From Paraferrimonas sedimenticola (GTDB taxonomy: Bacteria > Pseudomonadota > Gammaproteobacteria > Enterobacterales > Shewanellaceae), in NCBI RefSeq assembly GCF_002282855.1, contig NZ_NRIR01000008.1, forward strand, positions 124,001-188,000: a DNA stretch of 64,000 nucleotides. Reading direction: 5' to 3'. The notes beneath the pieces were generated by a model. It ran no database searches. It was not told where the DNA came from and saw only the letters and a program-made list of their open reading frames with translations. How positions within the stretch are numbered: position 1 is the first letter of the stretch; each line of letters opens with the position of its first letter. Position numbers and translations under genes: made by a program. This document shows, piece after piece, positions 45,518 to 53,685 of this stretch.

Positions 45518-47470
45518 ATGAACAAGAAACTATTATGGGTAGCCATGTTTGCGGCGGCGGGATTAGCTGGCTGTAACGACGGCAAGGACGGCCCACAAGG
45601 TCCTCAAGGACCGCAAGGCCCAACCGGCCCAGTAGGCCCAGGTGTTACACCACCAGTGGCTGAAATCATCAATGACACTAACGTCAATATCATCGGCTAC
45701 GAGCTAGGTGACAATGTCATCAGCTTCGAATTCCAAGTAACCAACGAAGAAGGCCTTGCCGTAGACAAGCTAAACCGCGCTTACGCGAAAGTAGCTTCTG
45801 TTCAAGACGGCGGTTTGGGTACTCCTCGTGACGGTGGTACTGGCTACTACAGCCACAAAGAAGGTCGCTACGGTCCGGAAATGACCGAAGGCGCGACTTT
45901 AGAACAAACCGAGACTGGTATCTACAAGTTCACCACTCCAATCTCTGTAACTCCAGATATGGATGCTCACATTTCACTGCGCGTGGGTGGCGATGTAATC
46001 CCGTCAACTCCGTACCTGATTGTACGCACATCCGAAGCCTTTGCTAAGACCACTACCGATTCAGGTTGTTTTACATGTCACGAAAGCTTCAACGAAAATA
46101 ATCCAGACTGGTACTACGGTGCTCACGCCAATGACTACATGGGCGAGTACAGCAACTTGTTCGACGACAAAGAAGGCCAAGTTGCTTTTGTTGACAGCTG
46201 TATGAACTGCCACAACCAAATCACCAAGTCGCCAAAAGACGACAACGGTGACTACGTGCCAGGTGTTGGCGGCTACGCTACCAACACCATGCAGAAAATC
46301 GGTCACGTAAACCACAAAGAATTCGTTGCAGGTTTTGACGGACTGAATTGTACTTCTTGTCACGTGGACCAAGCGATCACTATGCCAGAAGGCGGGCGTG
46401 GTTGTTCTGACTGTCACTCAAGCATGGGCTCTAGCTCATTTGCAGCTGATGCAGACTACCGTGCGATTCACGAAGCTAAGCACATAGACAAACGCAAGCA
46501 GTTGCTTCAAGACAACGCATTCTCTGTAGAAGTGATTCAAAATCGTAAAGGCGAGTGGTGTAACTATGTTACCGCGAAGCCTGGTGTTGATTTGCAAACT
46601 ATGTACGAGAACAATGAGTTCTATTTGAGTACTTACCTTCATAGCTACGACGCTGATAACAAGTTGTTTGTAAACCGAGCTTTGCACAACCGTACGGCTC
46701 CGAAAACCGTCGAATTTGAACCAAGTCGAAATGTAATGGCTATCTGCTGGATTGCAGAAGAGTACTTCAATGATGACCGTGAACTTCAACCTGCAGAGCC
46801 AGGAGCTTGGTTGCCAGGTTATGACCTCGCTGGTTCAGTACGCTTGACCTGGACTGACGTTACCGGTGACGGCAAGAACGTCATGGTTCATGCAAACTCT
46901 CACGAAATTCGCAATGTAATGTCGGATGAAAGCTGTACTGGTTGTCACAACGCCGCGCACACTCTTGAAGATATCTTCATGTACGATAAGGGTGACGGCA
47001 CGGCGAAAACCAAACCTCACGCTACCTATGGCGGTCTGAGTGAAGGTGGTCTGGGCTGTATCGCCTGTCACAACAGCGGCATGACCCGTGGCGAATCAGC
47101 AGGTTGGGGTCCAATGATCCACGACTTCCACTTCGGTGCAAAAGCGAAAGAGCGTGGTGCATTTGATTCGACCAAAGCTTCTGCGGATAAGTTAGACGGT
47201 GCAAACTGTAAAGCTTGTCACAGCGATGGCGTGGATCTAAATGACGTTCCAGCTTTCTATATGCTTGTTAAGAACAGCGGTAGCAAAGCACCTATCTCAG
47301 CCAACTGTACTAGCTGTCACACCAGTGATTCAGCCAAGGCGCACGTTGAGCTAAACGGTGGTGATTTGAACTCAAGCTCTGACAACACTGTTGAAGCTCA
47401 AGAATCTTGTGCTGTTTGTCACGCTGAAGGCAAGTCCTTTGGTATCGACAAGTTCCACAATGTTAACTAA
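45518..47470 (+). CDS. OmcA/MtrC-family outer-surface multihaem cytochrome 1
   Basis: 650 residues. Lipoprotein signal with acylated C19 (LAGC), then a collagen-like GKDGPQGPQGPQGPTG linker (22-42). Nine CXXCH haem motifs: four in the N-terminal half (starting at C184, C228, C278, C296) and five in the C-terminal half (C473, C514, C564, C597, C631). Two non-haem cysteines, C348 and C410, lie in the intervening barrel domain. Distal histidines: KIGHVNHKEF and MIHDFHFG. The family normally has ten haems. Expected to sit on the outer face of the outer membrane and pass electrons to metals, flavins or humics. Starts after an AGGGG ribosome site. Confidence 0.93.
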   Translation: MNKKLLWVAMFAAAGLAGCNDGKDGPQGPQGPQGPTGPVGPGVTPPVAEIINDTNVNIIGYELGDNVISFEFQVTNEEGLAVDKLNRAYAKVASVQDGGLGTPRDGGTGYYSHKEGRYGPEMTEGATLEQTETGIYKFTTPISVTPDMDAHISLRVGGDVIPSTPYLIVRTSEAFAKTTTDSGCFTCHESFNENNPDWYYGAHANDYMGEYSNLFDDKEGQVAFVDSCMNCHNQITKSPKDDNGDYVPGVGGYATNTMQKIGHVNHKEFVAGFDGLNCTSCHVDQAITMPEGGRGCSDCHSSMGSSSFAADADYRAIHEAKHIDKRKQLLQDNAFSVEVIQNRKGEWCNYVTAKPGVDLQTMYENNEFYLSTYLHSYDADNKLFVNRALHNRTAPKTVEFEPSRNVMAICWIAEEYFNDDRELQPAEPGAWLPGYDLAGSVRLTWTDVTGDGKNVMVHANSHEIRNVMSDESCTGCHNAAHTLEDIFMYDKGDGTAKTKPHATYGGLSEGGLGCIACHNSGMTRGESAGWGPMIHDFHFGAKAKERGAFDSTKASADKLDGANCKACHSDGVDLNDVPAFYMLVKNSGSKAPISANCTSCHTSDSAKAHVELNGGDLNSSSDNTVEAQESCAVCHAEGKSFGIDKFHNVN

Positions 47471-47490
47471 CAATAATAGTTAACCAAACC

Positions 47491-47521
47491 AAAGCCCCGA
47501 TCCTTGGATTGGGGCTTTTTG
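47491..47521 (+). terminator. Terminator after cytochrome 1
   Basis: AAGCCCC / GGGGCTT stem with an inner TCC/GGA pair and T5. Confidence 0.85.
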
Positions 47522-47594
47522 ATCCTCTCCAACGCCAAAGCTAACGCCCGGTTAATTTGTAGCCGCTCTGTTACTGATTTAGCGTAAAACAAAA

Positions 47595-47610
47595 CACTTA
47601 GGCCTAAGTG
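47595..47610. repeat. 16-bp perfect palindrome CACTTAGGCCTAAGTG
   Basis: Isolated palindrome in the upstream region of cytochrome 2, 22 bases before the CRP box. May be an operator for an unidentified dimeric regulator. Confidence 0.6.
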
Positions 47611-47632
47611 ATAGCCATTACCACTCTCAAAC

Positions 47633-47648
47633 TGTGACATTCGTCACA
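47633..47648. promoter_or_regulatory. CRP box before cytochrome 2
   Basis: TGTGACATTCGTCACA has both TGTGA and TCACA half-sites without mismatch and the standard 6-base spacer. Centre is about 200 bases before the start of cytochrome 2. In Shewanella CRP activates anaerobic respiration genes, consistent with cytochrome control. Confidence 0.75.
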
Positions 47649-47725
47649 CGCGGCTGTTCAGTTGTTAATCGATCTGCCTAAGGATTAACAGATCCCGCCG
47701 GATTTGTACCCCTTTCGAGATAAAG

Positions 47726-47766
47726 TTGAAGCAGATCACGTCAAAAAACGGGTGCCTTGATAGGAT
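47726..47766 (+). promoter_or_regulatory. FNR/EtrA-like site and -10 before cytochrome 2
   Basis: TTGAAGCAGATCAC (47726-47739; 8 of 10 FNR positions), followed by TAGGAT (47761-47766); the spacing puts the site near -40.5 from the predicted start. Same arrangement as for cytochrome 1 but weaker. Confidence 0.4.
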
Positions 47767-47839
47767 TCCGACAGATTCGCAGTAAAAGCAGGAGCTTAAC
47801 TGCTGGTCAATAACAATGAAAACTATGCAGGGGTTCACG

Positions 47840-49873
47840 ATGAACAAAAAACTATTATGGGTAGCTATGTTTGCTGCTGCTAGCTTAGCTGGCTGTAACG
47901 GCAAAGATGGAGCACAAGGTCCTCAAGGTCCTGAAGGCCCAGAAGGTCCAGAGGGTCCAGAAGGCCCAGGTCAGGTTGTTGAGTCTTCCGAAGTCACCAA
48001 TCTACAACTTATCGACCACATGATTGAAGACGGCAAAGTCACTGTCGAATTCAGCATTGCAAACGAAGACGGCGTTGCTATCGCCGGTCTACAAGACGCT
48101 TCTATTTACCTAGCAGCAATGACTGAAAACGGTATTCAACGCGCCCGTGACGGCAGCGTAGGTGGTGCCGTTAAAGCGTCTGACGAAGGCGCAACTCTGA
48201 CCATGACCGATGCCGGCATCTATCAGTTTGTTGCTCCAATGGCTTCAGTTCAGTCGGACACCGACGCTCTGATTCGTCTGCAAGTTGGTGGCGGTGAAAG
48301 TGAAATCGCTTCTACCCCTTACACCATCATTGCTAAGCCAGACAACTTGCATACTACTACCACCGAGACATGCCACACTTGTCACGTTGACTATGCAACT
48401 TCTAAGCTTAAGCACCCATCACAGACTGCGTATGACCTTGAAGGTAATACCGACTTGCTTGGTGGTTGTATGATGTGTCACAACAATGTTCCTCGCGGCA
48501 AAGACGCTGACGGTAACTACGACAGCACCGGTGGCTACGCTAAGAACACCATGCAGAAGATTGGTCACATCAATCACCAAGAGTTTGAAAAAGACTTCAC
48601 TCCTGCTAACTGTTATACCTGTCACGCTGAACCAGTAATGAACACTGATATTACTGGTAACGGTTGTACTGACTGTCACTCATACGAGTCAACTCAGATG
48701 CTAGCCTCTTCACTGGCTTCTTCTGGTCTAGACATTCGTGAAGTTCACGCTCAAAAAGTTGCTGGTATCAACGAGCGCAAAGAAGTTCGCGTTAACTACA
48801 AAACCACTACTGGCGCGCCTTACTGGGATGCTAACGTTCAAATTCCAACCAAGGATGCGGACGGTAATGACATCGTTCAAACTGGTGGTATTTGTACCGA
48901 TTTGAGCCTGTTTGATGTAACTGGTGATACCGAAGTTCAATTGAATATTGCAGACCTTTATGCAGACCACACATTGACTTATGCGGGTGCATATATCCAT
49001 GGTTACGACTCCGAGAACAAGACCATTGTTGGGCGTGCTATCGTCCGCAATACTCACGTTTACGAAGAACGTGAATCAGGCACTCGCTCTATCTGCTGGC
49101 CGAAGCTAGATGTTGGCTATGACAACGCTAATTTAGTTGCAAGTACTCGTACTACCTTCGGTCTTGGCGAGCTAGACGGTGACCTTGCTGGTTACACCGG
49201 TGGTACTCTGAAAACTAGTTTCTCCAAAGTAGTTTCTACTGATTTTTATGATGATGATCGAGTAGACGCTCCGAAGTTTGAAGAACAGGGCGACTATGAA
49301 CGCCGTCACAACGTTGACGCAACTGCATGTACCGACTGTCACAACAGCGAAATGAACTACCACAAAAACGGTAGCTATCAAGAAGGCGGTTGGGATTGTG
49401 TCGCTTGTCACAACAACGGTCAAGACCGTCGCGCAGCATACTCTGGCCCAGGCTTCGGCCCAATGGTTCACAGCATGCACTGGGGTGAAGGTAACATGAA
49501 CTCTGGTCGCAAGGTTGACGAAGAAGGCAACGGTGTTGCTAACTCTGCTGACCGTTTGAACGCGGACAACTGTGTGTCTTGTCACTCAGGTGGCATCGAC
49601 CTGTACGCAGTACCTAACCAGTTCATCCTGTCCAAGGCAATCAATGGCGGTACTTCAGGTGTGATGACCAGTCCAATCACTGCGAACTGTTTTGCCTGTC
49701 ACAGTGATGACCAAGCGGTTGCTCACATGACTCAGAACGGCGGTGAAATTAACATCGCAACTAACAAGTACGGTGAGTTCTGGTACGAAGCTTCTACCAA
49801 CGAGTCTTGTGCAACTTGTCACTCGAACGGTAAGACTTTCGGTATCGACGCATTCCACAGATTTGAGCGCTAA
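47840..49873 (+). CDS. OmcA/MtrC-family outer-surface multihaem cytochrome 2
   Basis: 677 residues from ATG 47840. Lipobox LAGC (C19), then a Gly-X-Y linker rich in GPEGPEG units. Nine CXXCH: CHTCH (about 178), CMMCH, CYTCH, CTDCH in the first half, CTDCH, CVACH, CVSCH, CFACH, CATCH in the second. Two other cysteines (GGICTD, RSICWP) in the barrel domain. The most diverged of the three paralogues. Collagen-like linkers suggest the haem part is held away from the membrane. Own CRP/FNR-like control region upstream. Confidence 0.92.
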   Translation: MNKKLLWVAMFAAASLAGCNGKDGAQGPQGPEGPEGPEGPEGPGQVVESSEVTNLQLIDHMIEDGKVTVEFSIANEDGVAIAGLQDASIYLAAMTENGIQRARDGSVGGAVKASDEGATLTMTDAGIYQFVAPMASVQSDTDALIRLQVGGGESEIASTPYTIIAKPDNLHTTTTETCHTCHVDYATSKLKHPSQTAYDLEGNTDLLGGCMMCHNNVPRGKDADGNYDSTGGYAKNTMQKIGHINHQEFEKDFTPANCYTCHAEPVMNTDITGNGCTDCHSYESTQMLASSLASSGLDIREVHAQKVAGINERKEVRVNYKTTTGAPYWDANVQIPTKDADGNDIVQTGGICTDLSLFDVTGDTEVQLNIADLYADHTLTYAGAYIHGYDSENKTIVGRAIVRNTHVYEERESGTRSICWPKLDVGYDNANLVASTRTTFGLGELDGDLAGYTGGTLKTSFSKVVSTDFYDDDRVDAPKFEEQGDYERRHNVDATACTDCHNSEMNYHKNGSYQEGGWDCVACHNNGQDRRAAYSGPGFGPMVHSMHWGEGNMNSGRKVDEEGNGVANSADRLNADNCVSCHSGGIDLYAVPNQFILSKAINGGTSGVMTSPITANCFACHSDDQAVAHMTQNGGEINIATNKYGEFWYEASTNESCATCHSNGKTFGIDAFHRFER

Positions 49874-50201
49874 TACAGCTCAACAAGTGGCTCGGTAATT
49901 CAAAGTAGAATTAACTGAGGTTGAATCAAAAGGGAGCGATTTTCGCTCCCTTTTTTGTGTTCAAACTCCTCCACCACATGCCCCTCTGAAATTCCACGTG
50001 AAGCCGATCACAACTGCGCAACATAACACCTAAATTAGCTACCAATAAAGTAGTAGATCGGTCAAAATCTAATCAGAATCTAGCGCAAGGTGTAATGGCA
50101 CCAGAATAGGTGCCGTCGCCTGTCGAGACTGTTGTGATGTTAGCTCTGCAGGCAACGCAGTTTGTGTTGTTTCGATAACGAAAATAATGCAGGGGTAAAT
50201 C
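49874..50201 (+). other. 328-bp control region of cytochrome 3
   Basis: Contains the terminator above, a CRP-like site CGTGAAGCCGATCACA at 49997-50012 (9 of 10 half-site bases), centred 198 bases before the ATG, almost the same distance as in cytochrome 2 (about 200). A possible -10 box TGTAAT is at 50091-50096. No gene seen. Confidence 0.55.
49928..49956 (+). terminator. Terminator after cytochrome 2
   Basis: AGGGAGCGA / TCGCTCCCT stem with a 3-base loop and T6. Confidence 0.88.
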
Positions 50202-52148
50202 ATGAACAGGAAACTACTATGGGTAGCCATGTTTGCCGGAGCAACTCTTCTTGGATGTAGTGACGGTAAAGACGGCGCACAAGGACCACAAGGTCCGCAA
50301 GGTCCTCAGGGACCCGAAGGCCCGCCAGGACCAGGTGCACCGCCACCGGTTGCCGAAGTCATCAATGACGTCAATCTCAACATTCTGTCTTACGAAATCG
50401 GCGACAATGTCATCTCATTCGAGTTCGAAGTCAGCAACGAAGAAAACCTTCCAATTGTTACGCTAAATCGCGCCCAAACCAAAGTCGCCTCGGTGCAAGA
50501 GGGAGGCTTAGGTACGCCGAGAATTGGCGGTACTGGCTATTACAGTGAAATCGATGGTCGCAATGGCCCAGAGATGACCGAAGGCGCGACCCTTGAGCAG
50601 GTTGAAAACGGTCGCTATAAGTTCTCAACACCAATTAGTGTCACGCCGGACAACGACGCTCACGTCACTCTGCTGGTTGGCGGGGACAAAATCCCTCAAT
50701 CCAAGTACTACGTGATTCGCACGTCAGAGTCGCTGGCCAAGTCAACCGACGACATGGCGTGTATGAGCTGCCACGTCGACTATGCCAACACCCCAGCTAC
50801 ACACGCTCGCTACGTCGGTGTCTACTCCAACCAGATTGCTGACAAAGCCGGCCAGCCCGCTTTTGTTGACAGTTGCTTGGGTTGTCATGGACACCTGCCA
50901 AGAGCTCAAGACGAGAACGGTGACTATATTCCCGGTGCTGGCGGCTACGCCAATGCCACCATGCAGTTAATTGGCCACGTAAGGCACCAAAACTTTGTCT
51001 CAGGCTTTGAAGCCACCAACTGCATGAGTTGCCACCTTGAGCCAGTCACTCGCACTGACAGAGGCTGTGTGGACTGTCATGGCGATAACTTTGCGATTGC
51101 CTCTAGTGGCGTTGACTGGCGTCAACAGCACACCAAAGTGGCGCTGCGCAACGCTTGGTACGACGACAATCCGGTCACTGTTGGCGCTCCCGCGCTCAAC
51201 CAATACAACAACTACTGTTGGGATGTGACCGTTGGCGAGATGAACCTCAAGGAAATGTACGCCGATGGTGCGGGTGATTTAGGCTTTAGTGCCTACCCAC
51301 ACACTTACGACGCACAGAACACTCGATTCTTGAGCCGTGGTACTCGTTCAGTGGCACCTTTGAGCTTTAGTGAAGACGGCAAGACTGCCACTTTGTGTAC
51401 TCATTCCGGAAGCCCGGACGACTTGCCGGCCGATATCGACCCAACCATAGCCTTCACCCCGAGCGCAGCGTTTACTCAAGACGTCAACAATGGCTATCCA
51501 GTCACAGCCTCGGTTCGAGTCTATGTAAAAGGTGCGGTTGAGGCGGATGAGTACCTAACCGTCAATGGCAACGCCAATCCAATTCGCAATGTAGCGACCG
51601 ATATGGCCTGCTCCACCTGCCATAACGGCGGTGCGCCACTGGGTTTGACCTATCGCGCCGAGCCTCGTACCAGCGAGTTTGATCACAGCCATTACGGTGC
51701 CTTCCAGGAAGGCGGCAAGGCTTGTATCGCTTGTCACCATTCAGGACAAGAGCGCAACATCTCTAGCGGCTTTGGTCCCATGATCCACGACGTTCACTTT
51801 GGCGCGATAGCTCTAGAGCGCGGCGAAAAGCTGCCAGAGCGCGCCTCAAGCGAAAAACTCAACGGCGCCCATTGCGTCTCTTGTCACAAGGATTTGGACT
51901 TGAGCGCAGTACCCGCGTTTGAAATGCGCAACGCCGCTGGCGGGCGCTCACCGGTATCCGCTAATTGCGTAGCCTGCCACAACTCGGATGCGGCCAAAGC
52001 CCATATGGTAAGCCAAGGCGGCTACTTTGATGTGGCGTCTGGTGTGGACGGTCGCGGTGACACCACAGTGCAAGCCACCGAGAGTTGTGCTGTCTGTCAC
52101 GGTGAGGGCAAATCCAACGATATCGCTCTATTCCACAAACTGAATTAA
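50202..52148 (+). CDS. OmcA/MtrC-family outer-surface multihaem cytochrome 3
   Basis: 648 residues. Lipobox LLGC (C19), then a collagen-like linker ending GPPGPG. Nine CXXCH: CMSCH (about 187), CLGCH, CMSCH, CVDCH in the first half; CSTCH, CIACH, CVSCH, CVACH, CAVCH in the second. Extra cysteines (NNYCWDV and TLCTHS) in the barrel domain. Clearly the closest paralogue of cytochrome 1 (PPVAE.INDVN.NI..YE.GDNVISFEFEV region). Same AGGGG ribosome site and start codon context. Likely an outer-surface reductase; acceptor unknown. Confidence 0.92.
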   Translation: MNRKLLWVAMFAGATLLGCSDGKDGAQGPQGPQGPQGPEGPPGPGAPPPVAEVINDVNLNILSYEIGDNVISFEFEVSNEENLPIVTLNRAQTKVASVQEGGLGTPRIGGTGYYSEIDGRNGPEMTEGATLEQVENGRYKFSTPISVTPDNDAHVTLLVGGDKIPQSKYYVIRTSESLAKSTDDMACMSCHVDYANTPATHARYVGVYSNQIADKAGQPAFVDSCLGCHGHLPRAQDENGDYIPGAGGYANATMQLIGHVRHQNFVSGFEATNCMSCHLEPVTRTDRGCVDCHGDNFAIASSGVDWRQQHTKVALRNAWYDDNPVTVGAPALNQYNNYCWDVTVGEMNLKEMYADGAGDLGFSAYPHTYDAQNTRFLSRGTRSVAPLSFSEDGKTATLCTHSGSPDDLPADIDPTIAFTPSAAFTQDVNNGYPVTASVRVYVKGAVEADEYLTVNGNANPIRNVATDMACSTCHNGGAPLGLTYRAEPRTSEFDHSHYGAFQEGGKACIACHHSGQERNISSGFGPMIHDVHFGAIALERGEKLPERASSEKLNGAHCVSCHKDLDLSAVPAFEMRNAAGGRSPVSANCVACHNSDAAKAHMVSQGGYFDVASGVDGRGDTTVQATESCAVCHGEGKSNDIALFHKLN

Positions 52149-52169
52149 CAGAGCCTAGGGAGTTGAATC

Positions 52170-52199
52170 AAAGAGCCTGGCAAAGCGCCAGGCTCTTTG
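52170..52199 (+). terminator. Probable terminator after cytochrome 3
   Basis: AAAGAGCCTGGC / GCCAGGCTCTTT stem, loop AAAGC, but only a short T-run. Confidence 0.6.
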
Positions 52200-52326
52200 T
52201 CATATAATTGTCACAAATTCCGTAACCATTGAACCTAAATGGTTTTTGTGATGTAGGGCTGTTTTCTTCCTGTAGCTAGACCAAGATTATACATTTGTCC
52301 AATTTTGTGACGATTTTAACGGTTGA

Positions 52327-52370
52327 CTCGAGCGTTAGGATGGGATAAAAATAGGACAACTTAACGCGAG
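52327..52370. repeat. Inverted repeat upstream of the CsrB/C-like RNA
   Basis: CTCGAGCGTTA (52327-52337) and TAACGCGAG (52362-52370) are inverted copies with a two-base bulge; the loop holds three GGA triplets. May be an operator or an early hairpin if the RNA starts further upstream than assumed. Confidence 0.5.
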
Positions 52371-52502
52371 CTACACCAAGTTTTAACAATGATGAACGAA
52401 TCGGTGTGCTTGTGGTTGAAGTGAAAAAATAATAAATACAATAAACAACAATAAGATAGATGCTTCGGAACAATTGATCCTCAAAAATGTGAGGTTTATC
52501 GA

Positions 52503-52530
52503 TTGCTAATTAATCTGGAGTCTTTATAGT
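52503..52530 (+). promoter_or_regulatory. Promoter of the CsrB/C-like RNA
   Basis: TTGCTA (52503-52508), 16-base spacer, TATAGT (52525-52530); start near 52537. GGA triplets at 52467 and 52517 upstream leave open an earlier start. Confidence 0.5.
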
Positions 52531-52536
52531 AATCCC

Positions 52537-52953
52537 ATCGCCAGCGAGTAATCGATCGATGGAATTACTTCCATCAAGGCGGCTTCTAACAAGGAATGCA
52601 GACTTCTAGGATTGAAATCTGCGGCACTGGATAGCTAATAGCGACGGATGCACCGGCAGGAAGCGCGTTATCAGGATGGTATTTGATTTATAAAACACGG
52701 ATGGTTGATTTAGCGTCAAGCTGACGACTCTACGAAGCGTTTGTCTTCACCCGGTACCTACTGCCCTCGATGGCTTTAGGGAAAATAAAAGGTCAAAAAG
52801 ACCGAGAACAAGAAACCAAGCACGGATAGCCGACAACAAAAAGATGGAATTGAGCCAGGATAGCTCGATTATTAGCAGGGATTCTTAATTAGCTTATGAT
52901 GTTAGCAAGCATCTAATTCCGAAGGCGACAGGGTCTACTCTGTCGCCTTTTTT
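52537..52953 (+). ncRNA. csrC: CsrB/CsrC-family CsrA-sequestering RNA
   Basis: About 417 nt without coding potential. At least 13 GGA triplets (at 52561, 52593, 52609, 52629, 52646, 52659, 52674, 52699, 52780, 52824, 52846, 52858, 52879), mostly as AGGA, CGGA or TGGA; several fall in hairpin loops such as ATGGAATTACTTCCAT. It ends in a strong terminator (GGCGACAG / CTGTCGCC at 52924-52947, T6). Multiple GGA motifs bind and sequester the global regulator CsrA. The neighbourhood (engB ... yihI, hemN) is that of csrC in E. coli. The symbol is by position and type; the 5' end is approximate. Confidence 0.82.
52924..52953 (+). terminator. Terminator of the CsrB/C-like RNA
   Basis: GGCGACAG / CTGTCGCC stem with an 8-base loop and T6. 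Confidence 0.9.
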
Positions 52954-53008
52954 ATATTTTCAGCTTGCGTATAATTAAACCCAATCATTGCAAGACCATA
53001 GGAACGCT

Positions 53009-53674
53009 ATGCCGGCCTGCCCGCTTTGTCAGCACCCTCATACTGCAGCGTATCACCGCGACAAAAAGCGTCATTATCACCAATGCCAGCAGTGCCAGTT
53101 AGTGTTTGCCGACCCCAGCAGCTTGCTGCCGCCCACCGCTGAAAAACAGATTTATCAGCAGCACGAGAACTCGCCCGAGGACTCAGGGTACCGCAAGTTT
53201 TTGTCTCGCTTAGCCCTGCCTCTGATTGAGCGTTTGCCGCTGCAGCAACAAGGACTGGATTTTGGTTGCGGTCCAGGGCCAACCTTGAGCCTGATGTTGG
53301 AAGAGTCCAACCACACCATGGCCAACTACGACCCTTACTTCGCTCCCGATCGCTCAGTGCTGCGCCATCAATATGACTTTATTACCTGTACCGAAGCGAT
53401 TGAACACTTTTATCGCCCAGGCCGCGAATGGCAGTTGCTGTGTAGCTTGGTAAAAGACAACGGTTGGTTAGCCTTTATGACCAAAATGGTGAAGAGCCCA
53501 CAGGCCTTCGCCAATTGGCATTACAAAAACGACCCGACCCACGTCAGCTTTTTCAGCCGCGAAACCTTCGAGTTTCTGGCCAAACGAGACGGTTTTACGC
53601 TGGAATTTATCGGCCAAGACGTGATTTTGCTGCAAAAATCAGCAAACTTTGGTATAAAGCGCTCCCTGAGTTAA
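53009..53674 (+). CDS. SAM-dependent methyltransferase with zinc-ribbon N-terminus
   Basis: 221 residues from ATG 53009 (AGGAAC upstream). Cysteines C4-P-L-C7 and CQQC near 28-31 form a zinc ribbon; then LDFGCGPGPTLSLML (about 83-97), the SAM motif I, and TCTEAIEHF (about 126-134). Substrate unknown. Located between the CsrB/C-like RNA and yihI. Confidence 0.8.
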   Translation: MPACPLCQHPHTAAYHRDKKRHYHQCQQCQLVFADPSSLLPPTAEKQIYQQHENSPEDSGYRKFLSRLALPLIERLPLQQQGLDFGCGPGPTLSLMLEESNHTMANYDPYFAPDRSVLRHQYDFITCTEAIEHFYRPGREWQLLCSLVKDNGWLAFMTKMVKSPQAFANWHYKNDPTHVSFFSRETFEFLAKRDGFTLEFIGQDVILLQKSANFGIKRSLS

Positions 53675-53685
53675 GAGGAAAGCCC

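Noticed and set aside
52276-52473. 65-codon minus-strand frame upstream of the CsrB/C-like RNA
   Set aside because: No ribosome site, biased composition, and it overlaps the promoter region of the RNA.
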